Shown: positions 34,085 through 43,755, counted from the stretch's first letter. The stretch is DNA of 64,000 bases from JAYVJH01 sp043777595 (GCA_043777595.1 JAYWHT010000116.1:21213-85212), one strand, 5' to 3'. Program-made: numbers and translations. The notes: generated by a model not told the origin, from the sequence alone.

Positions 34085-34624
34085 TTATGCAGTTTCTGCC
34101 AATAGTTTCTCGCCTACAAAATAGTGTTCGGGTTGCTTAAAAAGCACATTGAACGATGTAAGTGAGCCATATATTTTGGTGATATACTGCTGAATATTTA
34201 TTTTTTCTTCGTCTGTCAAATCACTCGCATTGATTCGTTGTTCCAGTACCCTGAGGCGGTCTCGCATCATGACTATTTTATGGAAAAACGTCTCTATTGG
34301 TACTTCTTTTGGTTGCAAGTCTGTTCGGCCTGGTTTGAGAATAAACTTGCCACCTTTCCACTTATCGCCCATCGGTATTGTCTCAGATGAGTCGAGCCAA
34401 CGGCGCAGTATTTTGGTAAGCGACTGCTCTACATCAAACAAACTTACCATATCAATGTCTGGTTCAACGGCCTCAATGACTTCGAGCGGCGTGTCCAACG
34501 CTATAACCTTGACACCCTCAGACATAAACGTGATTACATAACTCACAGATTTTAGATTGATAACTACGCCTTCGCTAAAACTATTATGACGTACACGAGA
34601 GCCTATTCCAAGTATTCTGTTCAT
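34085..34624 (-). CDS. Conserved hypothetical protein
   Basis: I recognise no domain in this 179-residue protein. The first 45 residues (GSRVRHNSFSEGVVINLKSVSYVITFMSEG) look like a small beta-barrel of the kind found in UvrD/PcrA C-termini and Tudor-like folds; the rest is helical with WKGGKFILKPG in the middle. No signal or membrane segment. Likely soluble. It stands alone between convergent and same-strand neighbours. Confidence 0.55.
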   Translation of the reverse strand: MNRILGIGSRVRHNSFSEGVVINLKSVSYVITFMSEGVKVIALDTPLEVIEAVEPDIDMVSLFDVEQSLTKILRRWLDSSETIPMGDKWKGGKFILKPGRTDLQPKEVPIETFFHKIVMMRDRLRVLEQRINASDLTDEEKINIQQYITKIYGSLTSFNVLFKQPEHYFVGEKLLAETA

Positions 34625-34730
34625 GTTATTAGCTACGATATGTTTGTTTGATGGTTACATGAATAGTATCTACAAACACCGTGCCAAGTTTTATTTTTAA
34701 GAAAAAAAAATAAAATAAAATTTAGAAAAA

Positions 34731-35486
34731 TTATTTCCAACAGACATAAACGTCCTCATCGGGCATAAGTCCGTAGCGTTTTGTGTCTAAGGATTTGACA
34801 AAATCATTGACCTCGACCTTGAAGCCAGCCGCAGCGAGGCGGTCTTTATAGTCTCGGCCATATCGACGCACATGATGATGTGCGCCTGCGATGAGCCGAG
34901 TTTCTTCATCTGTTAGGTCTCTGGTTTCAATAGTCTTCATACTGGCGTTATTGACAGCCCCTTGAATGATAGCATAGCCGTTGGGTTTGAGAACTCTATA
35001 AATTTCTTTCATACCCACCAAGTCGTCAGGTACAAGCTCAAAAACATGGTTACAGAGTACGACATCAAAACTATTGTCGTCAAATTTTATGTCTGTTACC
35101 GACATCACATGGTCGGGCATTACACCAATGGCATCGATATAAGTCGTCATCAAGTCTGCCGTTTGGTAGTTGATGTTCGAGAACGTTCTGATTACGTCAT
35201 GGAGTCCTTTTTCGGGGGCAAAGTGTAGTACTTTGATGGTTTGGTCAAAAAATTGTGCTTTGTTTTTCAGGAACAAATACACCAACCGATGCCGCTCGAG
35301 GCTGTGGCATTTGTAACAAAGTGCATTTGGTCTATTGAATGGCAAAAACTGACTGTATGTACTGTTGCATATCGGACATTCGACATCACTACCCAGCCCA
35401 TAAACGGCAGCACGACCAGCGGCTTGTAAGTTTCTAAGGCTTTTGCGGCCACCAGAGCCTATTATTTTTTTAATGGTTTGTTTCAT
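34731..35486 (-). CDS. Class I SAM methyltransferase with Cys4 motif
   Basis: The ATG at 35484-35486 is preferred; an upstream GTG is possible. The 251-residue protein begins with a zinc-ribbon-like CPICNS ... CYKCHS, then a methyltransferase fold with VLHFAPEKGL (motif I variant), TDIKFDDNSFDVVLCNHVFELV and EIYRVLKPNGYAIIQ. Similar enzymes occur in surface-glycan and unknown contexts. Substrate unknown. Confidence 0.75.
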   Translation of the reverse strand: MKQTIKKIIGSGGRKSLRNLQAAGRAAVYGLGSDVECPICNSTYSQFLPFNRPNALCYKCHSLERHRLVYLFLKNKAQFFDQTIKVLHFAPEKGLHDVIRTFSNINYQTADLMTTYIDAIGVMPDHVMSVTDIKFDDNSFDVVLCNHVFELVPDDLVGMKEIYRVLKPNGYAIIQGAVNNASMKTIETRDLTDEETRLIAGAHHHVRRYGRDYKDRLAAAGFKVEVNDFVKSLDTKRYGLMPDEDVYVCWK

Positions 35487-35520
35487 TGGTATATAATATA
35501 CGAAAGTAATTGAAAACACT

Positions 35521-35934
35521 TTACGATATACTTGTAATTATAAGATATTCAGGAAAATACTCGTCAGATGAAAGTATGGGTAGGCTTTCTTTCTGAGCCG
35601 TAGCAATAATCAATAAGTCAAAGGGGTCAGCATGGGATTTTCCATCTTTTTTGAGTATTTTAGGGATAGAAACAAGGTTTTCATAGTGGTCAATCTTAGA
35701 TTTTAGCAGTTTGATATGAAGCGAATTTCTATCCCTGTTAATTCCAGTCATATTAAAATGAGCGAAATCAGGTTTTTCTAAACGCATTTTTATGGCCATT
35801 TCAAACAAACTGGCTTCACAAATAAATAACTCATTTTCAGGGTTGTTTATTATACTTTTTTGTAAGGGAGAGAGATGGTTATAGTCATTATTTATAAGAA
35901 AAATAAAAACATTTGTGTCTAACAAGTATTTCAT
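35521..35934 (-). CDS. PIN-domain ribonuclease toxin (VapC-like)
   Basis: A 137-residue PIN domain: MKYLLDTNVFIFL (first Asp at residue 6), the Glu in CEASLFEMAIKM, and HADPFDLLIIATAQ carrying the C-terminal Asp residues; SSDEYF follows. As a VapC-type toxin it would cleave RNA. Its ATG overlaps the stop of a small upstream ORF (ATGA), the classical toxin-antitoxin layout. Confidence 0.85.
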   Translation of the reverse strand: MKYLLDTNVFIFLINNDYNHLSPLQKSIINNPENELFICEASLFEMAIKMRLEKPDFAHFNMTGINRDRNSLHIKLLKSKIDHYENLVSIPKILKKDGKSHADPFDLLIIATAQKESLPILSSDEYFPEYLIITSIS

Positions 35935-36104
35935 TTTCCCAGCCCCAATTCGTATGGTTCTAATATCCTATACAACTCTGCGTACTTACCATCGGGTATC
36001 AGTTCTTTAGAAAGTTGTAAAACACTTTTTTTGGCTTTACTTTTTTTAATCTTTGGTGTAGGCGAACCTGAGCCGCCACCAACTTTTGTTAGTTGTCTTT
36101 CCAT
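35931..36104 (-). CDS. Small putative antitoxin partner of PIN toxin
   Basis: A 57-codon ORF starting at the ATG 36102-36104 and ending with the TGA that overlaps the toxin ATG. It encodes a basic N-terminal half (GSGSPTPKIKKSKAKK) and a C-terminal LSKELIPDGKYAELYRILEP helix that could bind the toxin. I recognise no standard DNA-binding fold; the role rests on position and overlap. Confidence 0.65.
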   Translation of the reverse strand: MERQLTKVGGGSGSPTPKIKKSKAKKSVLQLSKELIPDGKYAELYRILEPYELGLGK

Positions 36105-36137
36105 CGTAATATTTTTTAAAGTTTATATTTTCATTCC

Positions 36138-36587
36138 CTACCCCAACAGTACTTTCACAGCCGCCTGTATGGCTTTGCCATCGGCTTGGCCTGCGAGTTC
36201 TTTCATGGCTGGCCCCATTACTTTGCCTATTTCGGCGGCTGAGGTTGCACCAACACGGGCGATGATGTCCGCAATTTTGGCTTTGATGTCGTCATCAGTT
36301 AGTTGTTTGGGTAGATATTGCTCAATAACGGCTATTTCGGCCAGTTCTATTTGTAACAAATCTGGTCGGTTTTGTTCTTGGTAAATGGCCGCAGAGTCTC
36401 GGCGTTGTTTGGCGGCTCGGGTCAAGATTTTGAGTTCATCTTCGGGAGCAATTTCAGCAGGTGCGCCTGGCTTTGTTTCTTCCATCAAAATCATGGCCTT
36501 GATGGCTCTTAATGCCCGCAGTGTATCTTGCGCTTTGGCTCGCATGGCGTTTTTGATGTCTTCGTCTATTTGTTGTTTGAGTGTCAT
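36138..36587 (-). CDS. GatB/YqeY domain protein
   Basis: A 149-residue YqeY protein starting MTLKQQIDEDIKNAMRAK, with the typical helical core (LRAIKAMI ... AAIYQEQNRPDLLQIELAEIAVIEQYLPKQL) and the C-terminal GKVMGPAMKELAGQADGK. YqeY matches the tRNA-binding tail of amidotransferase GatB; cellular role not settled. The frame is open to 36650, but the ATG at 36587 fits the family. Confidence 0.92.
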   Translation of the reverse strand: MTLKQQIDEDIKNAMRAKAQDTLRALRAIKAMILMEETKPGAPAEIAPEDELKILTRAAKQRRDSAAIYQEQNRPDLLQIELAEIAVIEQYLPKQLTDDDIKAKIADIIARVGATSAAEIGKVMGPAMKELAGQADGKAIQAAVKVLLG

Positions 36588-36639
36588 GATTTTGATGTAT
36601 AATATAAAATGTATGATATATAACGAAATGTAACTACGG

Positions 36640-37398
36640 CTAACACCCATCGACCTGATACGATTTTAGTTCATTGTTTAATAAATGGTAAAGTCGCTCT
36701 TTTAGTTCAGGAATATCGTCTTTGCCTAAGTCGGCGGTGAGGAGAGGTTGATGAACAATTACTTTTACACGATTCCATCTGACTCTCAATGGGTTTTTAT
36801 CGGGTACAATCAAGTGATTGGTCAATAACGACACTGGCACTATCGGTACTTTGGCGTGGTGAGCTATCTTCAAAGCACCGTCCATGAGTGGATATTGCAT
36901 CGTTGGTGGATTATCGGAAACTATACCTCCCTCTGGAAAAATGGCTATGCTCCTTCCGCTGGCCACTACCCGCATGGATTTTGTGAGGCTACTGACTCGA
37001 CTTTTAGGGTCTTCACGATTGACCAAAATATGTAACCGTGAATACATATAGCCAAACAACGGTACATTGGCTACTGAATCTTTGCCCACAAAAGCCATAT
37101 AATTAGGCACTACGGCGTTTAGAACCACAATATCTAAGTACGAAAAATGATTGGCACAAAAAACGTAGGTAGCGTCGGGGTCGGGTCTAAAACGCCAGTC
37201 GATGTCTAAGGGCATTCCAGCCATAATTAAGAAAGTCTTAGCCCAAAAACGGTTGATTTGATTGGTATATGGTTTCCAAGAATTTCGCTGTAAAGTGATA
37301 AAGCAAAACGGAAAAACGAGCAAAAAAATAAGCCCAAACCAAAAAACACACCAGGCGGTATAGATAAGTCGCATCGAAAATAGTTTTGAAAGCTGCAA
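36640..37398 (-). CDS. 1-acyl-sn-glycerol-3-phosphate acyltransferase (PlsC family)
   Basis: A 252-residue membrane acyltransferase. One N-terminal membrane segment, the catalytic block NHFSYLDI (His-x4-Asp) near residue 82, and the substrate block FPEGGI near residue 157 are present. It probably makes phosphatidic acid, the substrate of CdsA, although lyso-ornithine acyltransferases look alike. Met9 is an alternative start. Confidence 0.85.
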   Translation of the reverse strand: MQLSKLFSMRLIYTAWCVFWFGLIFLLVFPFCFITLQRNSWKPYTNQINRFWAKTFLIMAGMPLDIDWRFRPDPDATYVFCANHFSYLDIVVLNAVVPNYMAFVGKDSVANVPLFGYMYSRLHILVNREDPKSRVSSLTKSMRVVASGRSIAIFPEGGIVSDNPPTMQYPLMDGALKIAHHAKVPIVPVSLLTNHLIVPDKNPLRVRWNRVKVIVHQPLLTADLGKDDIPELKERLYHLLNNELKSYQVDGC

Positions 37399-37536
37399 TT
37401 TAGCATATTTGCGTTATTTTGTAATGCTACAATACACTAAATGCGTAAATGAAAAAGTGCACAAGTGAAAAAAAAATAAGTTTACGATTTTTTACAATAA
37501 TTATAATACTGATAATCAACAAATTAACATAAACCA

Positions 37537-38508
37537 ATGAAAAAAATCATTTTCCACCATGCTGGCAAGCCTGCCGAAATTCTAAAGGTAGAACAAGCCG
37601 AAATGCCCCAATACGGCCCCGACGATGTGCTAATCAAAGTCATTGCCAGTCCCATCAATCCGTCAGATATGATGTTTGTGCAAAATCTGTATGGTATTCG
37701 TCCACAGTTTCCGTCACCGGCTGGTTTTGAGGGCGTGGGTACAGTTATAGAAAAAGGTGAAAACGTCAAAATTGCAGTTGGTACAAGAGTGAGTTTTACA
37801 GGTATAGGTGCTTGGGCCGACTATACCGTTACCAACTACCGCACGCTAATGCCTGTGCCAGATGCGATGCCCGACGACGTGGCCGCACAGTTGTTTGTCA
37901 ATCCGTTTACGGCCGTCTCAATGATAGAAGACTCGGGAGTGAAAGAAGGTGAGTGGCTCATGATTACGGCCTGTGGCTCTGCTCTGGGCAAAATGGTGAT
38001 TCAGCTAAGTAAAATGCGAGGCATCAGAACCATTGGTACTGTACGCAGAGACGACATCAACGACGAAATCAAAGAAATGGGCGTAACCGAAATAGTAAAT
38101 ACAAGCCAACCAAACTGGTCTAAACAAGTACAAAAACTGACAGACTATAAAGGTGTAAAAGCAGTTTTGGAATGTGTGGGCGGTGCAACTACCGAAGAAG
38201 CCATAAACTGTATGAGCAGAGGTGGACTGATGTTGATATACGGACTGATGAGCCTTGATAATCCTGCACTTAACATCGGCACAATGATATTTAAAGAACT
38301 GACTATCAAGGGCTTTTGGCTAACAGAATGGATGAAAAATGCCACTGCCGAAATGCGTAGTAAACTGGCAATAGAGGTGATTGGACTATTGGCATCGGGC
38401 AAAATACAGCTACCCATCGAAGCCAGCTATGGCCTTGACGACATCGCTGCCGCTGTTACCCATGCCGACACTCCCGGCCGCTTTGGAAAGATTTTGATTA
38501 AACCATAA
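37537..38508 (+). CDS. MDR-family NADPH quinone/enoyl reductase
   Basis: A 323-residue medium-chain dehydrogenase/reductase without the zinc ligands. N-terminal catalytic domain (VIASPINPSDMMFVQNLYG, PAGFEGVGTVIEKG) and a Rossmann domain (SALGKMVIQLSKMRGIRTIG). NPSD with a following Tyr resembles trans-2-enoyl-CoA reductases (MECR type) and quinone reductases. Substrate cannot be told; monocistronic. Confidence 0.8.
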   Translation: MKKIIFHHAGKPAEILKVEQAEMPQYGPDDVLIKVIASPINPSDMMFVQNLYGIRPQFPSPAGFEGVGTVIEKGENVKIAVGTRVSFTGIGAWADYTVTNYRTLMPVPDAMPDDVAAQLFVNPFTAVSMIEDSGVKEGEWLMITACGSALGKMVIQLSKMRGIRTIGTVRRDDINDEIKEMGVTEIVNTSQPNWSKQVQKLTDYKGVKAVLECVGGATTEEAINCMSRGGLMLIYGLMSLDNPALNIGTMIFKELTIKGFWLTEWMKNATAEMRSKLAIEVIGLLASGKIQLPIEASYGLDDIAAAVTHADTPGRFGKILIKP

Positions 38509-38580
38509 GCCGTTAGATATATTTAATTACAATCTGAGGGTCTATTTTTGATAGAAATAACCCTTAGATTAGCCCTAATC

Positions 38581-38832
38581 ATGACTAAAAAACGTATCGG
38601 TTATACACTCTTTGGGCTGGCTTGCTGTATGTGGGTTTTACCAATGTTTATTGGTTTTATCGACTTGCCCGCCAGTCAAAAAGTACTGTTGCTGACTGTG
38701 ATAGTTGTGCTTGGAGAGGTCTTTTTTGTACTATCAATCTTGTTTTTGGGCAAAGAATTTGTGCAGACCATCAAAAGATACTTAGCTGTTGGGTGGCGAT
38801 GGTTTAGTAGAAAATACCACAATTATCGTTGA
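38581..38832 (+). CDS. Small two-TM 'transporter suffix' membrane protein
   Basis: An 83-residue protein from the ATG at 38581 with two hydrophobic segments (IGYTLFGLACCMWVLPMFIG; VLLLTVIVVLGEVFFVLSIL) followed by GKEFVQTIKRYL and a basic tail. This matches a small family annotated as transporter suffix domain proteins. No known function. Confidence 0.65.
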   Translation: MTKKRIGYTLFGLACCMWVLPMFIGFIDLPASQKVLLLTVIVVLGEVFFVLSILFLGKEFVQTIKRYLAVGWRWFSRKYHNYR

Positions 38833-38908
38833 TAAGTAAATAGTAGTACCCTATGTTTTTTGATTTGTGTTTTTATAGCATAACGGCATTTAACATCGTC
38901 CCAAAACT

Positions 38909-40123
38909 ATGAATGTTTCTTTTTGGATAGCTCGTCGGTATTTTAGTTCTCGTAAAAAAACGAGTTTTGTAAGCCTTATTTCCAATATTTCGATGTTGGG
39001 CGTAGGCGTGGGTACGATGGCCTTGGTGGTGGTGCTGTCAGTTTTTAATGGTCTCGAAGACATGAATCGGCAGATTTTTAAAAGTGCCGATGCCGACATC
39101 AAAGTCAGTCTAAACGAGGGCAAACGCTTTACACTAAACAACTCAAAACTACAAGCCATTCGGCACACGGAAGGCGTTAAGATTGTAACAGAAGTAATCG
39201 AAGAAAATGCCCTTGTTCGCTACGGCAACCAGCAAACAGTAGTGCGCCTGAAAGGTGTGGACAGTAGTTTTTTAGATAGACATCAACTTGATGCTGCAAT
39301 GATTGAAGGAAAGTTAAGACTATTTGCCGACAACGAACCAAAAGCCATTATTGGGGCGTTGGTACAATATCGGCTTAGGCTCACACCCGAAGACGCACTC
39401 ACACCGCTCGAGGTCTGGTATCCTCGCAAAGCCAAAACGCTTAATCTGAACTCATCAGCGGCTTTTAACCAGCAGTATATCAGGGTTTCGGGGGTTTATT
39501 CGCTCGAAGACCGTTTAGACGATTTTGTGATAGTACCGCTCAATTTTGCATCTCAACTTTTGGACTATGGTACACAGCGCACCGCTCTCGAAATTCAAAT
39601 TACACCAGAAACTGACCCTTCTACCGTCAAACAAAAATTACAAATACAATTAGGACAAGCCTTCAAAATCCAGACCCGAGACGAGCAAAACGCAAATTTA
39701 CTTAGAGCCATTCAGATAGAAAAATTGTTTGTAACCATTGCACTTGGCCTAATTATGTTGGTGGCGGCCATTAACATATTTTTCTCGCTCACGATGTTGG
39801 TTTTAGACAAACAAGACGACGTAAAAATGTTATTGGCCATGGGCAGCACTCGGCAGCTAATCAAATGTATTTTTTTGTTTGAGGGGGCTATCGTAGCCTT
39901 TACTGGCGCAGCGGTTGGGCTATTTTTGGGTGTGTTACTGTGTTGGCTACAAAGTCATTTTGGATTAGTTACAATGCAACTCAACAGTGCCATTTCCAAT
40001 GTCTATCCTGTTCAGATGCAATGGCCTGACTTTGTAATTACGGGCTTGATTGTGGTGTTGATAACGATAGCCGTGTCGTACATTCCAGCATCAAGAGCCG
40101 CCCAAACGCCTGAAACCCGTTAG
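38909..40123 (+). CDS. LolC/LolE-type ABC transporter permease
   Basis: A 404-residue inner-membrane protein of the FtsX/MacB permease type: N-terminal segment with ARRYFSSRKKTSFVSLISNIS and the first TM, a periplasmic domain of about 200 residues, and three TM segments at the C-terminus. The start resembles LolC/LolE, which extract lipoproteins for transport to the outer membrane. The ATPase LolD is not adjacent. Its 3' end overlaps the convergent glycosyltransferase gene by 33 bp. Confidence 0.85.
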   Translation: MNVSFWIARRYFSSRKKTSFVSLISNISMLGVGVGTMALVVVLSVFNGLEDMNRQIFKSADADIKVSLNEGKRFTLNNSKLQAIRHTEGVKIVTEVIEENALVRYGNQQTVVRLKGVDSSFLDRHQLDAAMIEGKLRLFADNEPKAIIGALVQYRLRLTPEDALTPLEVWYPRKAKTLNLNSSAAFNQQYIRVSGVYSLEDRLDDFVIVPLNFASQLLDYGTQRTALEIQITPETDPSTVKQKLQIQLGQAFKIQTRDEQNANLLRAIQIEKLFVTIALGLIMLVAAINIFFSLTMLVLDKQDDVKMLLAMGSTRQLIKCIFLFEGAIVAFTGAAVGLFLGVLLCWLQSHFGLVTMQLNSAISNVYPVQMQWPDFVITGLIVVLITIAVSYIPASRAAQTPETR

Positions 40124-41233
40124 GATTTCGAGGGCCGTATTTTGAGGAGTAAAAGTAGAAACTATCTGTCGGGAAACCTCCCCCATTGGTATTATTTGGT
40201 CTGGATTCTGAACATAAAAATTGAGTTTTTCTTTTAATTCTTGTTCACGGTATGGGTCAAATATAAAACCGTTCTCCCCGTTTTTTACTAAATCTTCAAC
40301 ACAACCGCAACAGTCCGACACTATCACTGGCAAGCCACAAACCATGGCCTCATTGACCACCAACCCCCAAGGTTCGGACGTACTGGGCAATACCAAAACA
40401 TCGGCCAAAGCTAAATACTCTGGCACTCTATCCCAATTTATACCGCTAAAAAAAAATATATTTTTGATTTGATTCTCGCTAACAAATAGCTGCAAATCGG
40501 GCTTTTGCTCGCCCTCACCCAGTAGTATCAGTCCCCAATCTGAATTGTTTAGTTGATTGAAGGCTTCAAGTAGCACTAATAAATTTTTAGGGGCAATCAA
40601 CCGGCCAACGAAAATAAAATTGTATTGAGGTAAACCAAGCAAAACTTTATTGCCTTGGCAACAAGCATGAGCTTTTTGATATACCTCCAACAGTTTGTGA
40701 TTATCTACGATAGCGGCTTTTTGCGTCAAAATTTTATTTTCAAGAATACCAAACGACAATATAAAATCGGCTGAGGATTGTCCAAAACAAATAAAGCCGT
40801 CGGCACTATTTAATATGACTTTTTTGATTTTTGATAGCAAAAGGCCAGTATCATTATCTCGGGCATTTGACTCATTAGAAATCACCACTTTTACACCTCG
40901 TAGTTTTGCCCAAATCAACAACAAAATTTGCGCTGGGTCATAGTAGCCTGTGATGTTGAGTAGGTCTGGTTTTTGACTATTAAAAATCCGAAAGAGTGCT
41001 TTTGTTTTTGGCCAAAGTCTGACGTTTTCGAGCGAATCATCAAAAAGTAAGGTATAGTTGTATTGGTATTGGTCAGACTCGGCATTACCTAAATTACTAC
41101 GACTTTGTTCAGAAACAGCGATTTGAGCAACATGAATTTGTATATTGAAGTCAATCGAATGTTTGCGTAGTTCGCTGAATAGCAACGATTTATAATGCGC
41201 CCAAAGTTGGTTGTGGATTATTAAAACTCGCAT
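40091..41233 (-). CDS. GT4-family glycosyltransferase
   Basis: A 380-residue GT-B retaining glycosyltransferase. The donor-binding C-terminal half contains FVGRLIAPKNLLVLLEAF, LLGEGEQ, LPSTSEPWGLVVNEAMVCGLPVI (E-x7-E motif) and FDPYREQELKEKL. It probably acts on a surface glycan at the cytoplasmic face. It is isolated from the polysaccharide locus at the right of the window. Confidence 0.85.
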   Translation of the reverse strand: MRVLIIHNQLWAHYKSLLFSELRKHSIDFNIQIHVAQIAVSEQSRSNLGNAESDQYQYNYTLLFDDSLENVRLWPKTKALFRIFNSQKPDLLNITGYYDPAQILLLIWAKLRGVKVVISNESNARDNDTGLLLSKIKKVILNSADGFICFGQSSADFILSFGILENKILTQKAAIVDNHKLLEVYQKAHACCQGNKVLLGLPQYNFIFVGRLIAPKNLLVLLEAFNQLNNSDWGLILLGEGEQKPDLQLFVSENQIKNIFFFSGINWDRVPEYLALADVLVLPSTSEPWGLVVNEAMVCGLPVIVSDCCGCVEDLVKNGENGFIFDPYREQELKEKLNFYVQNPDQIIPMGEVSRQIVSTFTPQNTALEILTGFRRLGGS

Positions 41234-41242
41234 ATATTGCTG

Positions 41243-41497
41243 TCAATACGCCGCAGTCAAGTTCAACGCTTCTACATTTTTGATTTCGGGTACGGCACGC
41301 AAAATAGACTCTTTGATGCCTGCCTTGAAGGTCATGGTGGACATAGGACATGAGCCACACGCACCTGTGAGTTCGAGCCAAGCGGTCATGTCGTCTGTAA
41401 TATCTTTTAAAATCACGTTACCGCCATCGGCCTCTAAATAGGGACGAATGCCGTTTAGGGCTTCTTCGACACGGTTTATTAGGTTTTCTTTTTCCAT
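41243..41497 (-). CDS. NifU-like Fe-S scaffold domain protein
   Basis: An 84-residue stand-alone Nfu domain: IRPYLEADGGNVILKDI and GACGSCPMSTMTFKAGIK with the CxxC that binds a bridging Fe-S cluster. Carries clusters to target apo-proteins. It lies 57 bp downstream of mrp, another Fe-S assembly factor, so the two are probably co-transcribed. Confidence 0.92.
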   Translation of the reverse strand: MEKENLINRVEEALNGIRPYLEADGGNVILKDITDDMTAWLELTGACGSCPMSTMTFKAGIKESILRAVPEIKNVEALNLTAAY

Positions 41498-41554
41498 ATT
41501 GAGTACAATGACTAAATTATCAAATGACTGAATGTATAAATATTGTTGTTGTTG

Positions 41555-42661
41555 CTAAATCTTAATCTCTACTATCTTAGTTTGCCCAACTAAGGCATTT
41601 CTGATAGCTACTTGCTGGGCGAGGGCTTCGGCGGCAAGCCGAAAAGCATTTTTTGTTACTTCATCTTCGCCCAAAAATGCAGGGCGGCCTTCGTCGCCCC
41701 CTTCACGGATTGACTGTACAAGGGGGATTTGTCCCAAAAATGGTACTTCAAATTTTTCGGCTAAGTTTTTGCCACCATCTTTACCAAACAAATAATATTT
41801 ATTATCGGGCAGTTCGGCAGGAGTAAAATAGGCCATATTTTCGATTACACCCAGTATAGGTACATTTACTTGTGGCTGTTTGAACATTGCCAAACCCTTT
41901 GTAGCATCGGCAAGTGCTACTTTTTGGGGTGTTGTTACAATAATCGCCCCTGTTACGGGTACAGTTTGTACTAACGTGAGGTGTATGTCGCCTGTGCCTG
42001 GGGGTAAGTCTATGAGCAAATAGTCCAATTCGCCCCATTCTACATCTCCAAAAAACTGCCGTAGGGCTTGGCTGGCCATTGGCCCTCGCCAAACGACTGC
42101 ACTATCTGGTGCGGCCAAAAAGCCCATCGAAATCAGCTTGATACCCCATTGCTGGACTGGCAACATAATATTTTTACCGTCTCGCTGACTAATGCGTGGT
42201 TGCAGTTCTTCGGCCCCAAACATAACAGGAATAGAAGGCCCCGAAATATCTGCATCAATAATGCCAACTTTTGCACCCAATCGACTTAGTGCCACTGCCA
42301 AGTTGGCGGTAACAGTAGATTTTCCAACGCCACCTTTGCCCGACGAAACAGCAATGATATTTTTGACACCCGAAATTAGCGGCGCACCTGCCCGTGTCGA
42401 GGTTACGTTGGCTGTCATATTGACCGTTACGAGTATATCTTCGCTTAACTGTTGGTGTATGGCATCGGTACAGTTTTTACGAATTAACTCTTTGAGCGGG
42501 CAAGCAGGAGTAGTTAATATTACAGTAAATGTTACTTGGTTAATGCCAACCTCTATGTCTTTTATCATTCCCAGCGTTACCAAATCTTGTTTCAAATCTG
42601 GTTCTTGTACGGTGCTGAGTGCTGCGAGTACTTTTTCTTTGTTTATACTAAATTCTCCCAT
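41555..42661 (-). CDS. mrp: Mrp/ApbC Fe-S carrier ATPase
   Basis: A 368-residue P-loop protein. N-terminal MIP18/DUF59 domain (about 1-90), then the deviant Walker A SSGKGGVGKSTVTAN (near residue 109) and DADISGPSIP. It carries Fe-S clusters to targets. The CxxC usual after ENM(S/A)YF is absent (ENMAYFTPAELPDNKYYLFG), a form I believe to be common in Bacteroidota. Upstream of the NifU-like gene. Confidence 0.92.
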   Translation of the reverse strand: MGEFSINKEKVLAALSTVQEPDLKQDLVTLGMIKDIEVGINQVTFTVILTTPACPLKELIRKNCTDAIHQQLSEDILVTVNMTANVTSTRAGAPLISGVKNIIAVSSGKGGVGKSTVTANLAVALSRLGAKVGIIDADISGPSIPVMFGAEELQPRISQRDGKNIMLPVQQWGIKLISMGFLAAPDSAVVWRGPMASQALRQFFGDVEWGELDYLLIDLPPGTGDIHLTLVQTVPVTGAIIVTTPQKVALADATKGLAMFKQPQVNVPILGVIENMAYFTPAELPDNKYYLFGKDGGKNLAEKFEVPFLGQIPLVQSIREGGDEGRPAFLGEDEVTKNAFRLAAEALAQQVAIRNALVGQTKIVEIKI

Positions 42662-42662
42662 T

Positions 42663-42750
42663 TATTATTGAGTGATTGAGTGGTTGGGTGGTTGAGTTAC
42701 TGAGTGATTTGGCGACTGAGTTACTGAGTGGTTTGATTGCTGAGTGATGT
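42663..42750. repeat. TGAGTGATT-type tandem repeat before mrp
   Basis: A low-complexity tract made of units such as TGAGTGATTGAGTGG and GAGTTACTGAGTGATTTGG just upstream of the mrp start. The same wording occurs in frame inside the E2 gene at 11855. Confidence 0.6.
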
Positions 42751-42800
42751 ACTTTTATTTATTTCATTATCTTCATTTTTTCATTCACTTCATTTATTTT

Positions 42801-43613
42801 TTAAGCCTCAAACACTGCTGTTCGTTTTTGTATTTTTGCCTGAAAAGCCTCCATCAAGTCTTCTGATAGTATCATGGCGGCGTTCCAAGTGGCCATATAC
42901 TGCAAGCCGTCTTCTACGGTATGGTCTCGGCTATGAAGAAGTATGTGCTTTGTGCCTCTGATTGATAACGGTGATTTGCTGGCAATCGTTTCAGCTATTT
43001 TTGTAACTTCGGCCAATAGCGTTGTACGATCGGAGAAGGTGCGATTTACTAACCCTATTTTTTCTGATTCTGGGCCGTACATATTTCGGCCTGTAAAAGC
43101 TAATTCTCGCATCATACCTTCTGGAATTAACTTAGGAAGTCGCTGCAATGTACCAATGTCGGCAACCATACCCATGTCTATTTCTCGAATACAAAAATAG
43201 GCATCTTCGGTACAATACCGCATATCACAAGCCGAAACGACATCGACCGCACCACCAATACACCCTCCATGAATAGCCGCAAGTACAGGCTTACTACAGT
43301 TTTCGATGGCATTGATTGGTGCTTGTAAGTCGAGTATGTTTTGACGCATTTTTTCACGTTTGCGGCCTTCGCACTTGATGGAGTTTAAGGCAGTTACGTT
43401 CATCAATAATTCTAAATCAATACCCGAACAAAAATGTTTACCTTCGCCACTTAGTACAATGGCTCGAACGTCGTCGTTGTCGCTAAGGTCGTTGAAAATA
43501 GCTGTCATCTCGTCCCAAGCCGTTTGATTGATGGCATTGGCACGGTCGGGACGATTGAAAGCTACTTGCGCTACATGATTTTGTATTTCGACTGTAAAAG
43601 TTTGGTATGGCAT
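42801..43613 (-). CDS. Enoyl-CoA hydratase/isomerase family protein
   Basis: A 270-residue crotonase. FNRPDRANAIN, GEGKHFCSGIDLELL (oxyanion loop) and HGGCIGGAVDVVSACDMRYC are canonical. The active-site strand IREIDMGMVADIGTLQRLPKLI closely resembles delta(3,5)-delta(2,4)-dienoyl-CoA isomerases, with Glu and Asp in place. It would remove misplaced double bonds in fatty-acid oxidation. Monocistronic. Confidence 0.88.
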   Translation of the reverse strand: MPYQTFTVEIQNHVAQVAFNRPDRANAINQTAWDEMTAIFNDLSDNDDVRAIVLSGEGKHFCSGIDLELLMNVTALNSIKCEGRKREKMRQNILDLQAPINAIENCSKPVLAAIHGGCIGGAVDVVSACDMRYCTEDAYFCIREIDMGMVADIGTLQRLPKLIPEGMMRELAFTGRNMYGPESEKIGLVNRTFSDRTTLLAEVTKIAETIASKSPLSIRGTKHILLHSRDHTVEDGLQYMATWNAAMILSEDLMEAFQAKIQKRTAVFEA

Positions 43614-43755
43614 TGAAGTTGCGAGTTGTGGTTATGACTACATTCTTCGGCATATTTCTACTAAATTTGTAAAATATAAAAAAAGCCGAACACAAACTTA
43701 AATAAACTAATTTTGTTAAAAAAGAAAGCATTGATTTAATTTGCTACTTAATTTG

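Noticed and set aside
41802..42092. Second-frame ORFs inside mrp
   Set aside because: Shadows of the well-conserved Mrp frame with no own features.
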